From assembly GCF_008121495.1 (NCBI RefSeq), contig NZ_CP043051.1:1996001-2060000 (forward strand): DNA of 64,000 nt, written 5' to 3'. The DNA comes from Mediterraneibacter gnavus ATCC 29149 (GTDB lineage: Bacteria; Bacillota; Clostridia; Lachnospirales; Lachnospiraceae). Positions 53,743 to 62,909 of this stretch are shown in pieces. The first letter of the stretch is position 1, and every line of letters starts with the position of its first letter. A program made the position numbers and the translations under genes. The notes under the pieces are model-generated. The model did no database searches and was not told the origin of the DNA. It saw nothing but the letters and a program-made list of their open reading frames with translations.

Positions 53743-54595
53743 TCAGACTGGAATCGGAGAAAAGCTGAAAAGCTATTTAAAACATCCGGGCTCATTTATT
53801 GTAATGCTTCTGGTGATGCTGGGAGCAATTATCACGTTTGCGGTTCTGCTGTTTTTGATCGCTTATATTCTGATCAACGGAGTGCCGCATATCAAGCCGT
53901 CTTTGTTCGCGTTCGAATATACATCTGAGAATGCCTCTTTGATGCCGGCTTTGATTAACACGATTATCATGACGCTGCTTTCTTTGCTGATCGCGGTTCC
54001 GTTTGGAATCTTCTCTGCGATCTTCCTTGTAGAGTATGCAGGGAAAGGGAATAAATTTGTGGAAGTGATCCGTCTGACAACAGAGACACTTTCCGGAATC
54101 CCTTCCATCGTATATGGATTGTTCGGAATGTTGTTTTTTGTCAATACATTAGGATGGGGATTTTCCCTGCTGGCCGGTGCGTTTACACTGGCGATCATGA
54201 TCCTTCCGCTGATCATGAGAACAACAGAAGAAGCGTTAAAAGCAGTTCCGGATTCCTTCAGAGAGGGAAGTTTTGGACTGGGAGCAGGAAAGCTGCGTAC
54301 CGTATTTAAGATTGTACTCCCGTCGGCAATTCCTGGAATTTTAGCAGGAATCATCCTGGCGGTTGGAAGAATTGTGGGAGAGACAGCGGCGCTGATCTAT
54401 ACAGCAGGTACTGTTGCACAGGTACCGACAAATGTTTTTGGTTCCGGAAGAACCCTGGCAGTTCATATGTACAATCTGTCCAGTGAAGGACTGTACATGG
54501 ATCAGGCATATGCAACAGCAGTCATTCTTCTGATACTTGTAGTCGGAATCAACACGATTTCGAGCGTAATCGCGAAAAAACTGACAAAAGCGTAG
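53735..54595 (+). CDS. pstA: Phosphate ABC transporter permease PstA
   Basis: 286-aa permease, six helices, with 'TETLSGIPSIVYGLFGMLF', 'FREGSFGLGAGKLRTVFKIV' and 'GRIVGETAALIYTAGTV'. Pairs with PstC to form the membrane channel; overlapping start within the end of pstC. Confidence 0.95.
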   Translation: MSNQTGIGEKLKSYLKHPGSFIVMLLVMLGAIITFAVLLFLIAYILINGVPHIKPSLFAFEYTSENASLMPALINTIIMTLLSLLIAVPFGIFSAIFLVEYAGKGNKFVEVIRLTTETLSGIPSIVYGLFGMLFFVNTLGWGFSLLAGAFTLAIMILPLIMRTTEEALKAVPDSFREGSFGLGAGKLRTVFKIVLPSAIPGILAGIILAVGRIVGETAALIYTAGTVAQVPTNVFGSGRTLAVHMYNLSSEGLYMDQAYATAVILLILVVGINTISSVIAKKLTKA

Positions 54596-54612
54596 AGAGA
54601 AAGGAATAAACA

Positions 54613-55362
54613 ATGGGGAAGATCAGTGTGAAAAACCTGGATTTATATTACGGAGATTTTAAAGCACTCAAAAATATCAATCTGGAAATAGAGGCAAATA
54701 AAATTACAGCGTTTATCGGACCGAGTGGATGCGGAAAGTCCACGTTATTAAAGTCCATCAACCGCATGAATGATCTGGTGGAAGGATGCTGCATCGATGG
54801 TGATATCCTTCTGGACGGACAGAATATCTTCAAAGGAATGGATGTGAACCTGCTCCGTAAGCGGGTAGGAATGGTGTTTCAGAAACCAAACCCATTTCCA
54901 ATGAGCATTTATGACAATATTGCCTATGGACCGAGAACACACGGAATCCGTTCCAAAGCAAAACTGGATGATATTGTAGAAAAGTCACTGCGAAATGCGG
55001 CAATCTGGGATGAGTGTAAAGACCGTCTCAAAAAAAGTGCGTTGGGAATGTCCGGAGGACAGCAGCAGAGACTCTGTATTGCCAGAGCACTTGCAGTAGA
55101 ACCGGAAGTACTTTTGATGGATGAGCCGACATCCGCTCTGGATCCGATCTCTACATCGAAGATAGAAGACCTTGCGATGGAACTGAAAAAAGATTATACT
55201 ATTGTCATGGTAACACACAACATGCAGCAGGCGGTACGTGTGTCGGATAACACAGCCTTTTTCCTTCTTGGAGAAGTGATTGAGTACAACAACACAGAAA
55301 CATTGTTTTCCATTCCGTCTGATAAGAGAACGGAAGATTATATTACAGGGAGGTTTGGTTAA
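54613..55362 (+). CDS. pstB: Phosphate ABC transporter ATP-binding protein
   Basis: 249 aa, energises PstSCA. Walker A '[20 protein letters not shown]', signature '[16 protein letters not shown]', Walker B '[13 protein letters not shown]', H-loop '[15 protein letters not shown]'. Typical length and order; 3 nt before phoU. Confidence 0.97.
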   Translation: MGKISVKNLDLYYGDFKALKNINLEIEANKITAFIGPSGCGKSTLLKSINRMNDLVEGCCIDGDILLDGQNIFKGMDVNLLRKRVGMVFQKPNPFPMSIYDNIAYGPRTHGIRSKAKLDDIVEKSLRNAAIWDECKDRLKKSALGMSGGQQQRLCIARALAVEPEVLLMDEPTSALDPISTSKIEDLAMELKKDYTIVMVTHNMQQAVRVSDNTAFFLLGEVIEYNNTETLFSIPSDKRTEDYITGRFG

Positions 55363-55365
55363 TTT

Positions 55366-56022
55366 ATGCGCAACAAATTTGACAGACAGCTACAGATACT
55401 GGAGGAGCAGCTTATTCATATGGGTGAGTTGTGTGAGAGTGCGATCGCGAATGCGACAAAGGCGTTGAGCGATGGAAGTATTGAGCAGGCAAAGGCAGTG
55501 ATCAATGCGGATGCTGAGATCGATGAGATGGAAAAAGATATTGAAAAGCTTTGTCTGAAACTGCTCTTACAGCAGCAGCCGGTGGCAAAGGATCTGAGAA
55601 GAATCTCAGCAGCATTGAAGATGATCACAGATATGGAGCGAATCGGAGATCAGACGGCAGATATTGCGGAAATCGTAATTTCAGCCAATACAGAGGAAAG
55701 CGTAGATATCAAGGATATTGGAAGAATGGCATCTGTTGTAAGTAAGATGGTGCGCGACAGCGTCACATCGTATGTACAGAAAGATCTGGAGCTTGCGCGC
55801 CAGGTAATGCTGGAAGATGATAAAGTGGATCGCCTCTTTGACAATATCCGGGAAGAGATGGTAAATTATATCGCGATCAATAAAGGGCAGCGGGGCAGCC
55901 GGATCGTGGATCTGATCATGGTGATAAAATATCTGGAGCGTATCGGAGATCATGCGACCAACATTGCAGAGTGGGTGGAATTTTCCATTACAGGAGTACA
56001 CCGAAACGGAGTGAATGTATAA
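55366..56022 (+). CDS. phoU: Phosphate signalling protein PhoU
   Basis: 218-aa two-repeat helical protein that links PstSCAB activity to the PhoR kinase. Metal/acidic repeats 'MITDMERIGDQTADIAEIV' and 'VIKYLERIGDHATNIAEWV' mark each half. AGGGAGG before the ATG. Confidence 0.96.
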   Translation: MRNKFDRQLQILEEQLIHMGELCESAIANATKALSDGSIEQAKAVINADAEIDEMEKDIEKLCLKLLLQQQPVAKDLRRISAALKMITDMERIGDQTADIAEIVISANTEESVDIKDIGRMASVVSKMVRDSVTSYVQKDLELARQVMLEDDKVDRLFDNIREEMVNYIAINKGQRGSRIVDLIMVIKYLERIGDHATNIAEWVEFSITGVHRNGVNV

Positions 56023-56042
56023 GTGTAAAAAGGAGAAAAGAT

Positions 56043-56723
56043 ATGATTTATTGCGTGGAAGATGATGACAATATCCGCGAACTGGTCATTTACACTCTGG
56101 AGACGACCGGTCTTAAGGCAAAGGGATTTGCAGAAGGCACGGCATTTATGGAAGCTTTGGCGTTTGATACGCCAGAGCTTATTTTACTTGATATCATGCT
56201 TCCGGGTGAGGATGGGCTGGAGCTTTTGAAAAAGCTGAAGAATTCCGCAAAGACGAAGGATATTCCGGTGATCATGGTGACTGCAAAGGGTGCAGAGTAT
56301 GACAAGGTGATCGGTCTGGATTCGGGAGCGGATGATTATGTGACCAAGCCTTTCGGAATGATGGAGCTGGTATCCAGGATCAAAGCAGTTCTTCGAAGAT
56401 CCGGCAGAGTGCAGGAGCAGGATATGCTGTCAGTCAACGGAGTCAGTGTAGATGTGAAAAAGCATGAAGTGAAAGTGGCAGGAGAAATCGTGACACTGAC
56501 ACTGAAGGAGTTTGAGCTCCTGGAGAGACTGATGAGAAACCAGAATATTGTACTGACAAGAGATCAGCTTTTAGAGGATATCTGGGGATATGATTTTGAT
56601 GGAGAGACAAGAACGGTAGATGTGCATGTGCGGACACTCAGACAGAAGCTGGGAGAAAAAGGCGATATTATCAAGACTGTACGGGGAGTCGGCTACAGAA
56701 TAGGAGGAGGCAATGAAGGCTAA
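56043..56723 (+). CDS. phoP: Phosphate response regulator, PhoP/PhoB type (OmpR family)
   Basis: 226 aa: receiver with Asp50 ('LILLDIMLPGEDG'), Lys in 'YVTKPFGMMEL', and a winged-helix domain ('LTLKEFELLERLMRNQNIVLTRDQLLEDIWGYDF', 'VDVHVRTLRQKLGEKG'). Start at 56043 follows AAAGGAG. Overlaps phoR by 11 nt. It likely binds the phased TTWACA repeats in front of pstS, giving autoregulation. Confidence 0.93.
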   Translation: MIYCVEDDDNIRELVIYTLETTGLKAKGFAEGTAFMEALAFDTPELILLDIMLPGEDGLELLKKLKNSAKTKDIPVIMVTAKGAEYDKVIGLDSGADDYVTKPFGMMELVSRIKAVLRRSGRVQEQDMLSVNGVSVDVKKHEVKVAGEIVTLTLKEFELLERLMRNQNIVLTRDQLLEDIWGYDFDGETRTVDVHVRTLRQKLGEKGDIIKTVRGVGYRIGGGNEG

Positions 56724-58041
56724 GATCCAGAGAAGTATGCTTCTTGTTCTGTTTGTGACGATCCTGATTTTTTATGGACTTTTGACACTGGTTATGTATC
56801 AGAAGAACCTGACGCTGCTAAAAGAAGAAGTGAATCAGGAGGCCAGGTATATCCGGACTGCTGTCGATATTTCGGGACCAGCGTATCTGAAAGAAATGGA
56901 CGGAGTGGATATAAAAACCCGGGTCACGAGAATCAGTACGGAGGGAAAGGTGCTTTATGATTCAGGCAATGACGCAGAAACACTGGAAAATCACAGCAAA
57001 CGTCCGGAGGTAAAAGAGGCGCTTGCAAGTGGAACCGGTGAGGATGTCCGCGTATCCGGAACCGTTGGAAAAGAGATGTATTATTATGCGATCCTTCTGC
57101 AGGATGGCTCTGTACTTCGCGTGGCAAAGACGATGGACAATCTGGGAGCTATGGCAAGAGATACACTTCCGGTGATCGGGGTACTGGCAGTTGTGATGAT
57201 GATATTTGCATGGATTCTCGGGCGCTGGCAGACAGAACGGCTGATTCGTCCGATCAATGAACTGGATATTGAGCATCCGCTGGAAAATGTGGTCTATGAA
57301 GAATTAAGGCCGCTGTTGACTGCGATGGACAGACGGAACAAAGAAAAAGCGGCAGTGGAAGATATGAGAAAAGAGTTTTCCGCAAATGTCTCTCACGAAT
57401 TGAAAACGCCGCTGACTTCGATTTCCGGCTATGCGGAGATCATGAAAAACGGACTGGTCCGTCCGGAGGATATTCCCAATTTTTCAGAGCGGATTTACAA
57501 AGAAGCAAAACGCCTGATCACATTGATCGAAGATATCATAAAATTATCCAAACTGGATGAAGGCTCCGTAGAGATTGAAAAAGAAGAAGTAGATCTTTAC
57601 GAACTGAGCAGAGAGATTATCAGCAGACTGTCCATGCAGGCAAGTATGAAGCATGTTCATGTTTCTCTTTCAGGAGAGCCGGTAACCTATGTGGGAATCC
57701 GGCAGATCCTGGATGAGATGATCTACAATATTTGTGAGAATGCGATCAAATATAATGTAGAGGGCGGAAGTGTCTCTGTCTGGGTAGGCAGCACACTGAA
57801 TGGCCCAAAAGTTCAGGTGAATGATACCGGGATCGGGATACCGAAAGAGCATCAGGAGCGAATCTTTGAGCGGTTCTACAGAGTGGATAAAAGTCATTCC
57901 AAAGAGCGGGGCGGCACAGGGCTGGGACTCTCCATCGTGAAGCATGGAGCGCTGCTTCACAATGCAAAGGTAAGTGTGGAGAGTGATACCGGAAAAGGAA
58001 CACGGATGGAAATTCTGTTTGAGACATCTCAGTCAGAGTGA
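56713..58041 (+). CDS. phoR: Phosphate sensor histidine kinase PhoR
   Basis: 442 aa: membrane helix 1 (about 8-27), extracytoplasmic sensor of about 125 residues, helix 2 (about 155-172), then HisKA with His228 ('FSANVSHELKTPLTSISGYAE') and HATPase ('NICENAIKYN', 'DTGIGIPKEHQERIFERFYRVD', 'GGTGLGLSIVKH'). Its 3' end overlaps the convergent AraC gene by 13 nt, with no terminator between. Confidence 0.94.
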   Translation: MKAKIQRSMLLVLFVTILIFYGLLTLVMYQKNLTLLKEEVNQEARYIRTAVDISGPAYLKEMDGVDIKTRVTRISTEGKVLYDSGNDAETLENHSKRPEVKEALASGTGEDVRVSGTVGKEMYYYAILLQDGSVLRVAKTMDNLGAMARDTLPVIGVLAVVMMIFAWILGRWQTERLIRPINELDIEHPLENVVYEELRPLLTAMDRRNKEKAAVEDMRKEFSANVSHELKTPLTSISGYAEIMKNGLVRPEDIPNFSERIYKEAKRLITLIEDIIKLSKLDEGSVEIEKEEVDLYELSREIISRLSMQASMKHVHVSLSGEPVTYVGIRQILDEMIYNICENAIKYNVEGGSVSVWVGSTLNGPKVQVNDTGIGIPKEHQERIFERFYRVDKSHSKERGGTGLGLSIVKHGALLHNAKVSVESDTGKGTRMEILFETSQSE

Positions 58042-58874
58042 TGTAAAAGCGTTCTGGGTGGTTCGTGAAATTCTGTTTTGTAGGCTCGTGAAAATGTGGA
58101 GTAATCCTGAAAGCCGCTTGCAAGGCAGGCCTGCGTGATCGGCATCCCATCCAGGATCAAAGTGCGGGCAAGCAAAAGCCTGCGGTAGGTGATATAATTT
58201 CCGATGGTATATCCAGTTTCCGCTTTGAAGAGGCGCATCATATAATATTTGCTCAGATAAACCCGGGAAGAGAGAAAATCTACGTCCAGAGATTCTGTCA
58301 GGTGCTGGTTGATATACTGGATCAGATCGACGATCTTCGGATTGTACAGACTGGTGTCCAGAAATTCTACCCGGTTTTTAATGGCAGCCCGGTTGAGGTG
58401 GATCATAAATTCCAAAAATAAGATCTGCCGGTACAGACTGCCGGCATATTCCGTATCAGAAAAAGAACGTTCCAGGCGGTTCGTGATCTTGAAAAGAGAG
58501 CTTTTTTCAAGAGAATGAATGCGCAGCACATTGGAATGTTCTTTTTTTGCTTTTTCAAAACAATAGGAAAGATCATAGTCATCAGTCCGGTAGGCATCAA
58601 TAAAACCGGGAGAAATATAGACGATGATCCGTTCATAGGGAAGAGAAGGATCCACCTGAACCCTGTGGATATCATTCCGGTTTACGAGGACAATGTCGTA
58701 AGGTTCCAAAGGATATGTCTTTCCTTCTACAAAGTATTGCACATTACCGGAAATAAAAATCGTGATTTTGTGGAATTCGTGGTAATGAAATTCAAATTCT
58801 GTGGAAATCTGATCGGTCAGATGAAAAATCTTAAAGTCACTGTTTAAGTATCCACGCTTATTGTATCCGCCCAT
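58029..58874 (-). CDS. AraC-family regulator with cupin domain
   Basis: 281 aa: N-terminal cupin ('FEFHYHEFHKITIFISGNVQYFVEG', 'PYDIVLVNRNDIHRV') and C-terminal double HTH ('SLDVDFLSSRVYLSKYYMMRLFKAETG', 'ITQACLASGFQDYSTFSRAYKTEF'). Divergent from the DapF-like gene and convergent with phoR. The -10 candidate on its strand is TATACT (58909-58904). Target and inducer unknown. Confidence 0.88.
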   Translation of the reverse strand: MGGYNKRGYLNSDFKIFHLTDQISTEFEFHYHEFHKITIFISGNVQYFVEGKTYPLEPYDIVLVNRNDIHRVQVDPSLPYERIIVYISPGFIDAYRTDDYDLSYCFEKAKKEHSNVLRIHSLEKSSLFKITNRLERSFSDTEYAGSLYRQILFLEFMIHLNRAAIKNRVEFLDTSLYNPKIVDLIQYINQHLTESLDVDFLSSRVYLSKYYMMRLFKAETGYTIGNYITYRRLLLARTLILDGMPITQACLASGFQDYSTFSRAYKTEFHEPPRTLLHHSD

Positions 58875-58932
58875 AATAACCTCCTGAAAAATAAGATACT
58901 TTCAGTATAGAGCATTATTTGCAATATAGAAA

Positions 58933-58973
58933 GCATTTTCTCTATTCTATTTGAAGAAAATGCGGGATATAAT
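58933..58973 (+). promoter_or_regulatory. Promoter with inverted repeat upstream of the dapF-like gene
   Basis: TATAAT at 58968-58973 with TTCTAT 17 bp before it. A perfect 9-bp inverted repeat GCATTTTCT (58933-58941) / AGAAAATGC (58955-58963) with a 13-bp centre straddles the -35 region, a plausible operator. Confidence 0.5.
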
Positions 58974-59017
58974 AAAAACAGAGACAAATCAGGAAGCAAT
59001 ATCGAGGAGGCAGAAAA

Positions 59018-59875
59018 ATGGATATCACATTAGAACGTTATCACGGGTTGGGAAACGATTATCTGGTCTATGATCCAAATAAAAATGAACTGGAGCTGAA
59101 TGAAGAAAATGTGAAAATGCTCTGTAACCGGAATATGGGGCTTGGAGCAGACGGGATTCTGGAAGGACCGTTAATGGAAGAAAAGCAGATGGCAGTCCGT
59201 ATCTGGAATCCGAACGGAAGCATTGCCGAAAAGAGCGGAAACGGTGTGCGGATTTTTGCCAAATATTTGAAAGATGCAGGATATGTACAGAAGAAGCATT
59301 ATACAATGCTGACCGATGGCGGCGAGGTAGAAATCACTTACCTGAATGAAGAGGGAAGCAGGCTGAAGGTTTCTATGGGGAAACTGTCATTCTGGAGTGA
59401 TGAAATCCCGGTGATCGGAGAGCGCAGACAGGTTATCAATGAGGATATGGTATTCGGGCGGACATTGTACCCGGCAACCTGTGTATCCATCGGAAATCCG
59501 CATTGCGTGATCCCGATGCAGGAGATTTCAGAGCCACTGGTGTGTAAGATCGGAAGGGAGTCCGAGCGCGCAAGGTATTTCCCGAATCATATCAATACAG
59601 AACTCATGAATGTCATTGATATGAACAATATCGCAATTGAAACTTATGAAAGAGGAGCCGGATACACCATGGCAAACGGAACCGGAGCATGTGCGGCAGC
59701 AGGTGTTGCGTACAAACTGGGACTGACCTCTAACAAAGTAATCGTTCATATGCCGGGTGGAGAGCTTCAAGTAGAGATCGGAGATGACTGGGAAGCCTAT
59801 ATGACGGGAGATGTGTTCTATGTGGCAGCAGTAAAATTGAGCAGCGAATTTGTGGAAATGCTGCGTGCAGTATAG
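59018..59875 (+). CDS. DapF-family protein lacking both catalytic cysteines
   Basis: 285 aa, full-length DapF fold: 'RYHGLGNDYLVYDP', 'RNMGLGADGI', 'WNPNGS', 'GNPHCVI', 'YERGAGYT', 'GTGACAAAGVAYKLG'. Diaminopimelate epimerase uses two cysteines as acid and base; here they are Ser73 ('EKSGNGVR') and Asn220 ('TMANGTGA'). The codons are AGC and AAC, so this is not a reading error of one base in a shared frame. Substrate-carboxylate contacts otherwise look kept. It is single, between an AraC regulator and gntR-clpC, away from lysine genes. Automatic naming as dapF should be treated with caution. Confidence 0.85.
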   Translation: MDITLERYHGLGNDYLVYDPNKNELELNEENVKMLCNRNMGLGADGILEGPLMEEKQMAVRIWNPNGSIAEKSGNGVRIFAKYLKDAGYVQKKHYTMLTDGGEVEITYLNEEGSRLKVSMGKLSFWSDEIPVIGERRQVINEDMVFGRTLYPATCVSIGNPHCVIPMQEISEPLVCKIGRESERARYFPNHINTELMNVIDMNNIAIETYERGAGYTMANGTGACAAAGVAYKLGLTSNKVIVHMPGGELQVEIGDDWEAYMTGDVFYVAAVKLSSEFVEMLRAV

Positions 59876-59883
59876 AAGAGAGA

Positions 59884-59912
59884 AGCAGAGGGCGGATGCT
59901 CTCTGCTTTTTT
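59884..59912 (+). terminator. Terminator after the dapF-like gene
   Basis: Stem AGCAGAG / CTCTGCT (59884-59890 / 59901-59907), extended inward by GGC/GCT, followed by T6. Confidence 0.85.
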
Positions 59913-59928
59913 AATACAAGAAATTCTA

Positions 59929-59957
59929 TTGCGGCCGGAACTCAGATGTGCTACGAT
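59929..59957 (+). promoter_or_regulatory. Promoter of gntR-clpC
   Basis: TTGCGG (59929-59934), 17-bp spacer, TACGAT (59952-59957), 30 nt before the gntR start. No obvious CtsR or CIRCE operator overlaps it. Confidence 0.6.
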
Positions 59958-59986
59958 ATCTATAACAAAAGAGGAAAGGTGATAGT

Positions 59987-60355
59987 ATGCTGATAACAGT
60001 TGATTTTAACAGCGAAGAGGCAATCTATATGCAGCTTCGCAATCAGATTATCATGGGCATTGCGACTTCGGTGATCAGAGAAGGAGATTCCCTGCCTTCT
60101 GTACGGCAGCTGGCAGATACTGTGGGAGTCAATATGCACACAGTGAATAAAGCGTATACTGTTTTAAAGCAGGAGGGATTTATCCAGCTGGACAGAAGAC
60201 ACGGGGCAGTGATTGCTCTGGATGCAGATAAGCTGCAGGCTTTGGAAGAGATGCGCGGACAGCTTCAGATCGTGCTGGCAAAGGCACATTGTAAGGAGAT
60301 CACCAGAGAAGAAGTGCATGAACTGGTGGATGAGATATTTGATAATTATGAATAG
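59987..60355 (+). CDS. GntR-family regulator, short YtrA type
   Basis: 122 aa: winged HTH ('EAIYMQLRNQIIMGIA', 'LPSVRQLADTVGVNMHTVNKAYTVLKQEGFI') with only a short C-terminal dimerisation helix, as in the YtrA subgroup. Twelve nucleotides before the ClpC-type gene, so co-transcribed with it. YtrA-type repressors usually control their own operon; here that would be clpC. No ABC transporter, the usual partner of this subgroup, follows. Confidence 0.88.
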   Translation: MLITVDFNSEEAIYMQLRNQIIMGIATSVIREGDSLPSVRQLADTVGVNMHTVNKAYTVLKQEGFIQLDRRHGAVIALDADKLQALEEMRGQLQIVLAKAHCKEITREEVHELVDEIFDNYE

Positions 60356-60367
60356 CAGGAGGAGTAT

Positions 60368-62809
60368 ATGCAGAATCAATATACAAGACAGGCAGAACGT
60401 GCGATAAAATATGCAGCCAGGATGGCGAGAAAACTAAAGCATCCATATATCGGAACAGAGCATCTCCTTTTAGGACTGCGTAGCGAGATCACAGGTGTGG
60501 CAGGCCAGGTGCTGGCATCCCACGGAGTGGACGAAGAGCAGCTTCTGCATCTGATGGATGAGCTAATCGTTCCGGGAGAAGAGATTTTACAGCAGGATGA
60601 TCCAAAAGAAAGTCCGAGACTGGAGTATATTCTGGAAAATGCAAAGAAAGAGGCGCTGCATCTGCGCACCGGAGATGTTGGAACAGAGCATTTGCTTTTG
60701 GCGATCATGCATGATGCAGACTGCGTGGCAGCCAGGATGCTGATCACCCTGAACATCAATTTGCAGAAGATCCTGCAGGATGTATTAAATGCGGCAGGGG
60801 TAGATGCAAAAGAATATCAGGAAGAGATTCAGGAAGACGGACGTACCAGAAGAGGCGCCGTTGACCAGTACTGTACAGATCTGACTGCCGAGGCAGCAGA
60901 AGGAAAACTGGATCCGGTGATCGGCAGAGAGGATGAGATCTATCGTCTGATGCAGATTTTGAGCCGGCGCACCAAAAACAATCCTTGTCTGATCGGAGAA
61001 CCGGGAGTCGGAAAGACCGCTGTGATAGAAGGATTTGCAGAACGGATCGCGGCAGAAGTTGTTCCGGAAGGGATGAAGGGAAAAAGAGTTCTGACTCTGG
61101 ATCTGCCCGCGCTGATTGCAGGCTCCAAATACCGCGGAGAATTTGAAGAACGCATGAAAAGTCTGATTTCGGAAGTGAAAGCGGATGGAAACAGCATTTT
61201 ATTTTTAGATGAGATTCACACCATGATCGGAGCGGGAGGCGCAGAAGGAGCCATTGATGCTTCCAGTATTTTAAAACCTTCACTTGCCAGAGGAGAGATT
61301 CAGCTGATCGGTGCAACGACCATTGCAGAGTATCGCAAATATATCGAAAAGGATGCGGCACTGGAGAGAAGATTCCAGCCGATCACGGTAGAAGAACCTT
61401 CGAAAGAGCAGTGTATGGAGATTTTACAGGGATTACAATCCCGTTATGAGTCACATCACCGGGTGACAATTTCAAAAGAGGCGCTAAAGGCAGCTGTAGA
61501 ATTGTCAAAGCAATACATCACAGACAGAAATCTTCCGGACAAAGCAATTGATGTTCTGGATGAGGCTTGCTCAAAGGCCAGCCTGAAAGGATATAAAGTA
61601 CCGGACAATCTGCAGCAGATGGAAGATGAGCTGAAAGAACTGGCAAAACAAAAAGAAGCGAGCATCCGCAAAGGGGATATGAAGGCAGCAGCAGATTTTC
61701 ATGCAAGAGAGAAAGAGGCAGAGACAAAACTGGAAATGCTCAGAAAACGTTTCCACAAAAAACAGGCATCCGCACATCCGGAGGTAAGCGGAGATGATAT
61801 TGCGGATGTCGTGTCAGTCTGGACGAAGATCCCGGTACAGAAATTAAAAGAGACAGATGCACACAGATTGCAGAAACTGGAAGAGACACTCCACAAAAGA
61901 GTAATCGGACAGGAGGAAGCAGTCAGCGCAGTCACGCGGGCAGTGAAGCGCGGACGTGTGGGATTAAAGAGCCCGAATCGTCCGATTGGTTCCTTCTTAT
62001 TCCTCGGACCGACCGGTGTCGGTAAAACAGAGCTTTCCAAGGCTCTGGCAGAGGCATTGTTTGGAAGAGAAGATTCTATGATTCGGGTCGATATGTCTGA
62101 ATATATGGAAAAACATTCTGTGGCAAAGATGATCGGTTCTCCTCCGGGATACGTGGGACACGATGAAGGTGGACAGCTCAGCGACAAAGTAAGAACACAT
62201 CCATATTCTGTAATCTTATTCGATGAAATCGAAAAAGCCCATCCAGATGTATTTAACATCCTGTTGCAGGTGCTGGATGACGGTCGTATTACAGATTCAC
62301 AGGGAAGAGTTGTTGATTTCAGTAATACAGTGATCATTATGACCTCCAATGCCGGGGCGAAAGCAATCGTAGATCCGAAAAAACTCGGGTTTGCAGTAAA
62401 AGAAGATAAAGCAGACGATTACAAGAGAATGAAACAGAATGTGATGGACGAAGTGAAGATGATCTTCCGTCCGGAATTTTTGAACCGGATCGATGAGATT
62501 ATCGTATTCCATGCACTGGGTGAAGAGCACTTGAAGAAGATCGTCAGTCTGATGTGCCGTGAATTTACAAAACGAGTCAAGACACAGCTGGATATCAGCC
62601 TGACCCTGAGGGATTCTGCGAAAAAACGGATTGCGGAAAAAGGCAAAGATACAAAATACGGAGCGCGTCCGCTTAGAAGAGCAATGCAGACAGAGCTGGA
62701 AGATAAGCTGGCAGAAGCAATCCTGAATGGGGAAGTGAAACCGGGCGAACAGATTGAGGCAGGAGTTTCCGGAAAAGAAATAAAATTTTACTTAAAGAAT
62801 GCAAATTAA
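60368..62809 (+). CDS. clpC: ClpC-type AAA+ unfoldase of the Clp protease
   Basis: 813 aa. N-terminal Clp_N double repeat (1-about 140), AAA module 1 ('GEPGVGKTAVIEGFA', 'LFLDEIHTMIGAG'), coiled middle domain ('ADFHAREKEAETKLEML'), AAA module 2 ('GPTGVGKTELSKALAEALFG', 'ILFDEIEKAHPDVFN') with the ClpP-docking tripeptide in 'KKLGFAV', and the C-terminal ClpB-D2 small domain. Unfolds proteins for ClpP. mcsA, mcsB and ctsR, usual partners in Bacillus, are absent here; radA lies downstream as in Bacillus. Confidence 0.93.
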   Translation: MQNQYTRQAERAIKYAARMARKLKHPYIGTEHLLLGLRSEITGVAGQVLASHGVDEEQLLHLMDELIVPGEEILQQDDPKESPRLEYILENAKKEALHLRTGDVGTEHLLLAIMHDADCVAARMLITLNINLQKILQDVLNAAGVDAKEYQEEIQEDGRTRRGAVDQYCTDLTAEAAEGKLDPVIGREDEIYRLMQILSRRTKNNPCLIGEPGVGKTAVIEGFAERIAAEVVPEGMKGKRVLTLDLPALIAGSKYRGEFEERMKSLISEVKADGNSILFLDEIHTMIGAGGAEGAIDASSILKPSLARGEIQLIGATTIAEYRKYIEKDAALERRFQPITVEEPSKEQCMEILQGLQSRYESHHRVTISKEALKAAVELSKQYITDRNLPDKAIDVLDEACSKASLKGYKVPDNLQQMEDELKELAKQKEASIRKGDMKAAADFHAREKEAETKLEMLRKRFHKKQASAHPEVSGDDIADVVSVWTKIPVQKLKETDAHRLQKLEETLHKRVIGQEEAVSAVTRAVKRGRVGLKSPNRPIGSFLFLGPTGVGKTELSKALAEALFGREDSMIRVDMSEYMEKHSVAKMIGSPPGYVGHDEGGQLSDKVRTHPYSVILFDEIEKAHPDVFNILLQVLDDGRITDSQGRVVDFSNTVIIMTSNAGAKAIVDPKKLGFAVKEDKADDYKRMKQNVMDEVKMIFRPEFLNRIDEIIVFHALGEEHLKKIVSLMCREFTKRVKTQLDISLTLRDSAKKRIAEKGKDTKYGARPLRRAMQTELEDKLAEAILNGEVKPGEQIEAGVSGKEIKFYLKNAN

Positions 62810-62909
62810 GTAGAAAAAGAATTTGATATATTATATAATACAGACAGAAGAAAAGAGCTCTTGCCGCAAGTGATGGCGGGATGCAGAAATACCTAGGAGG
62901 ACAAGGAAA

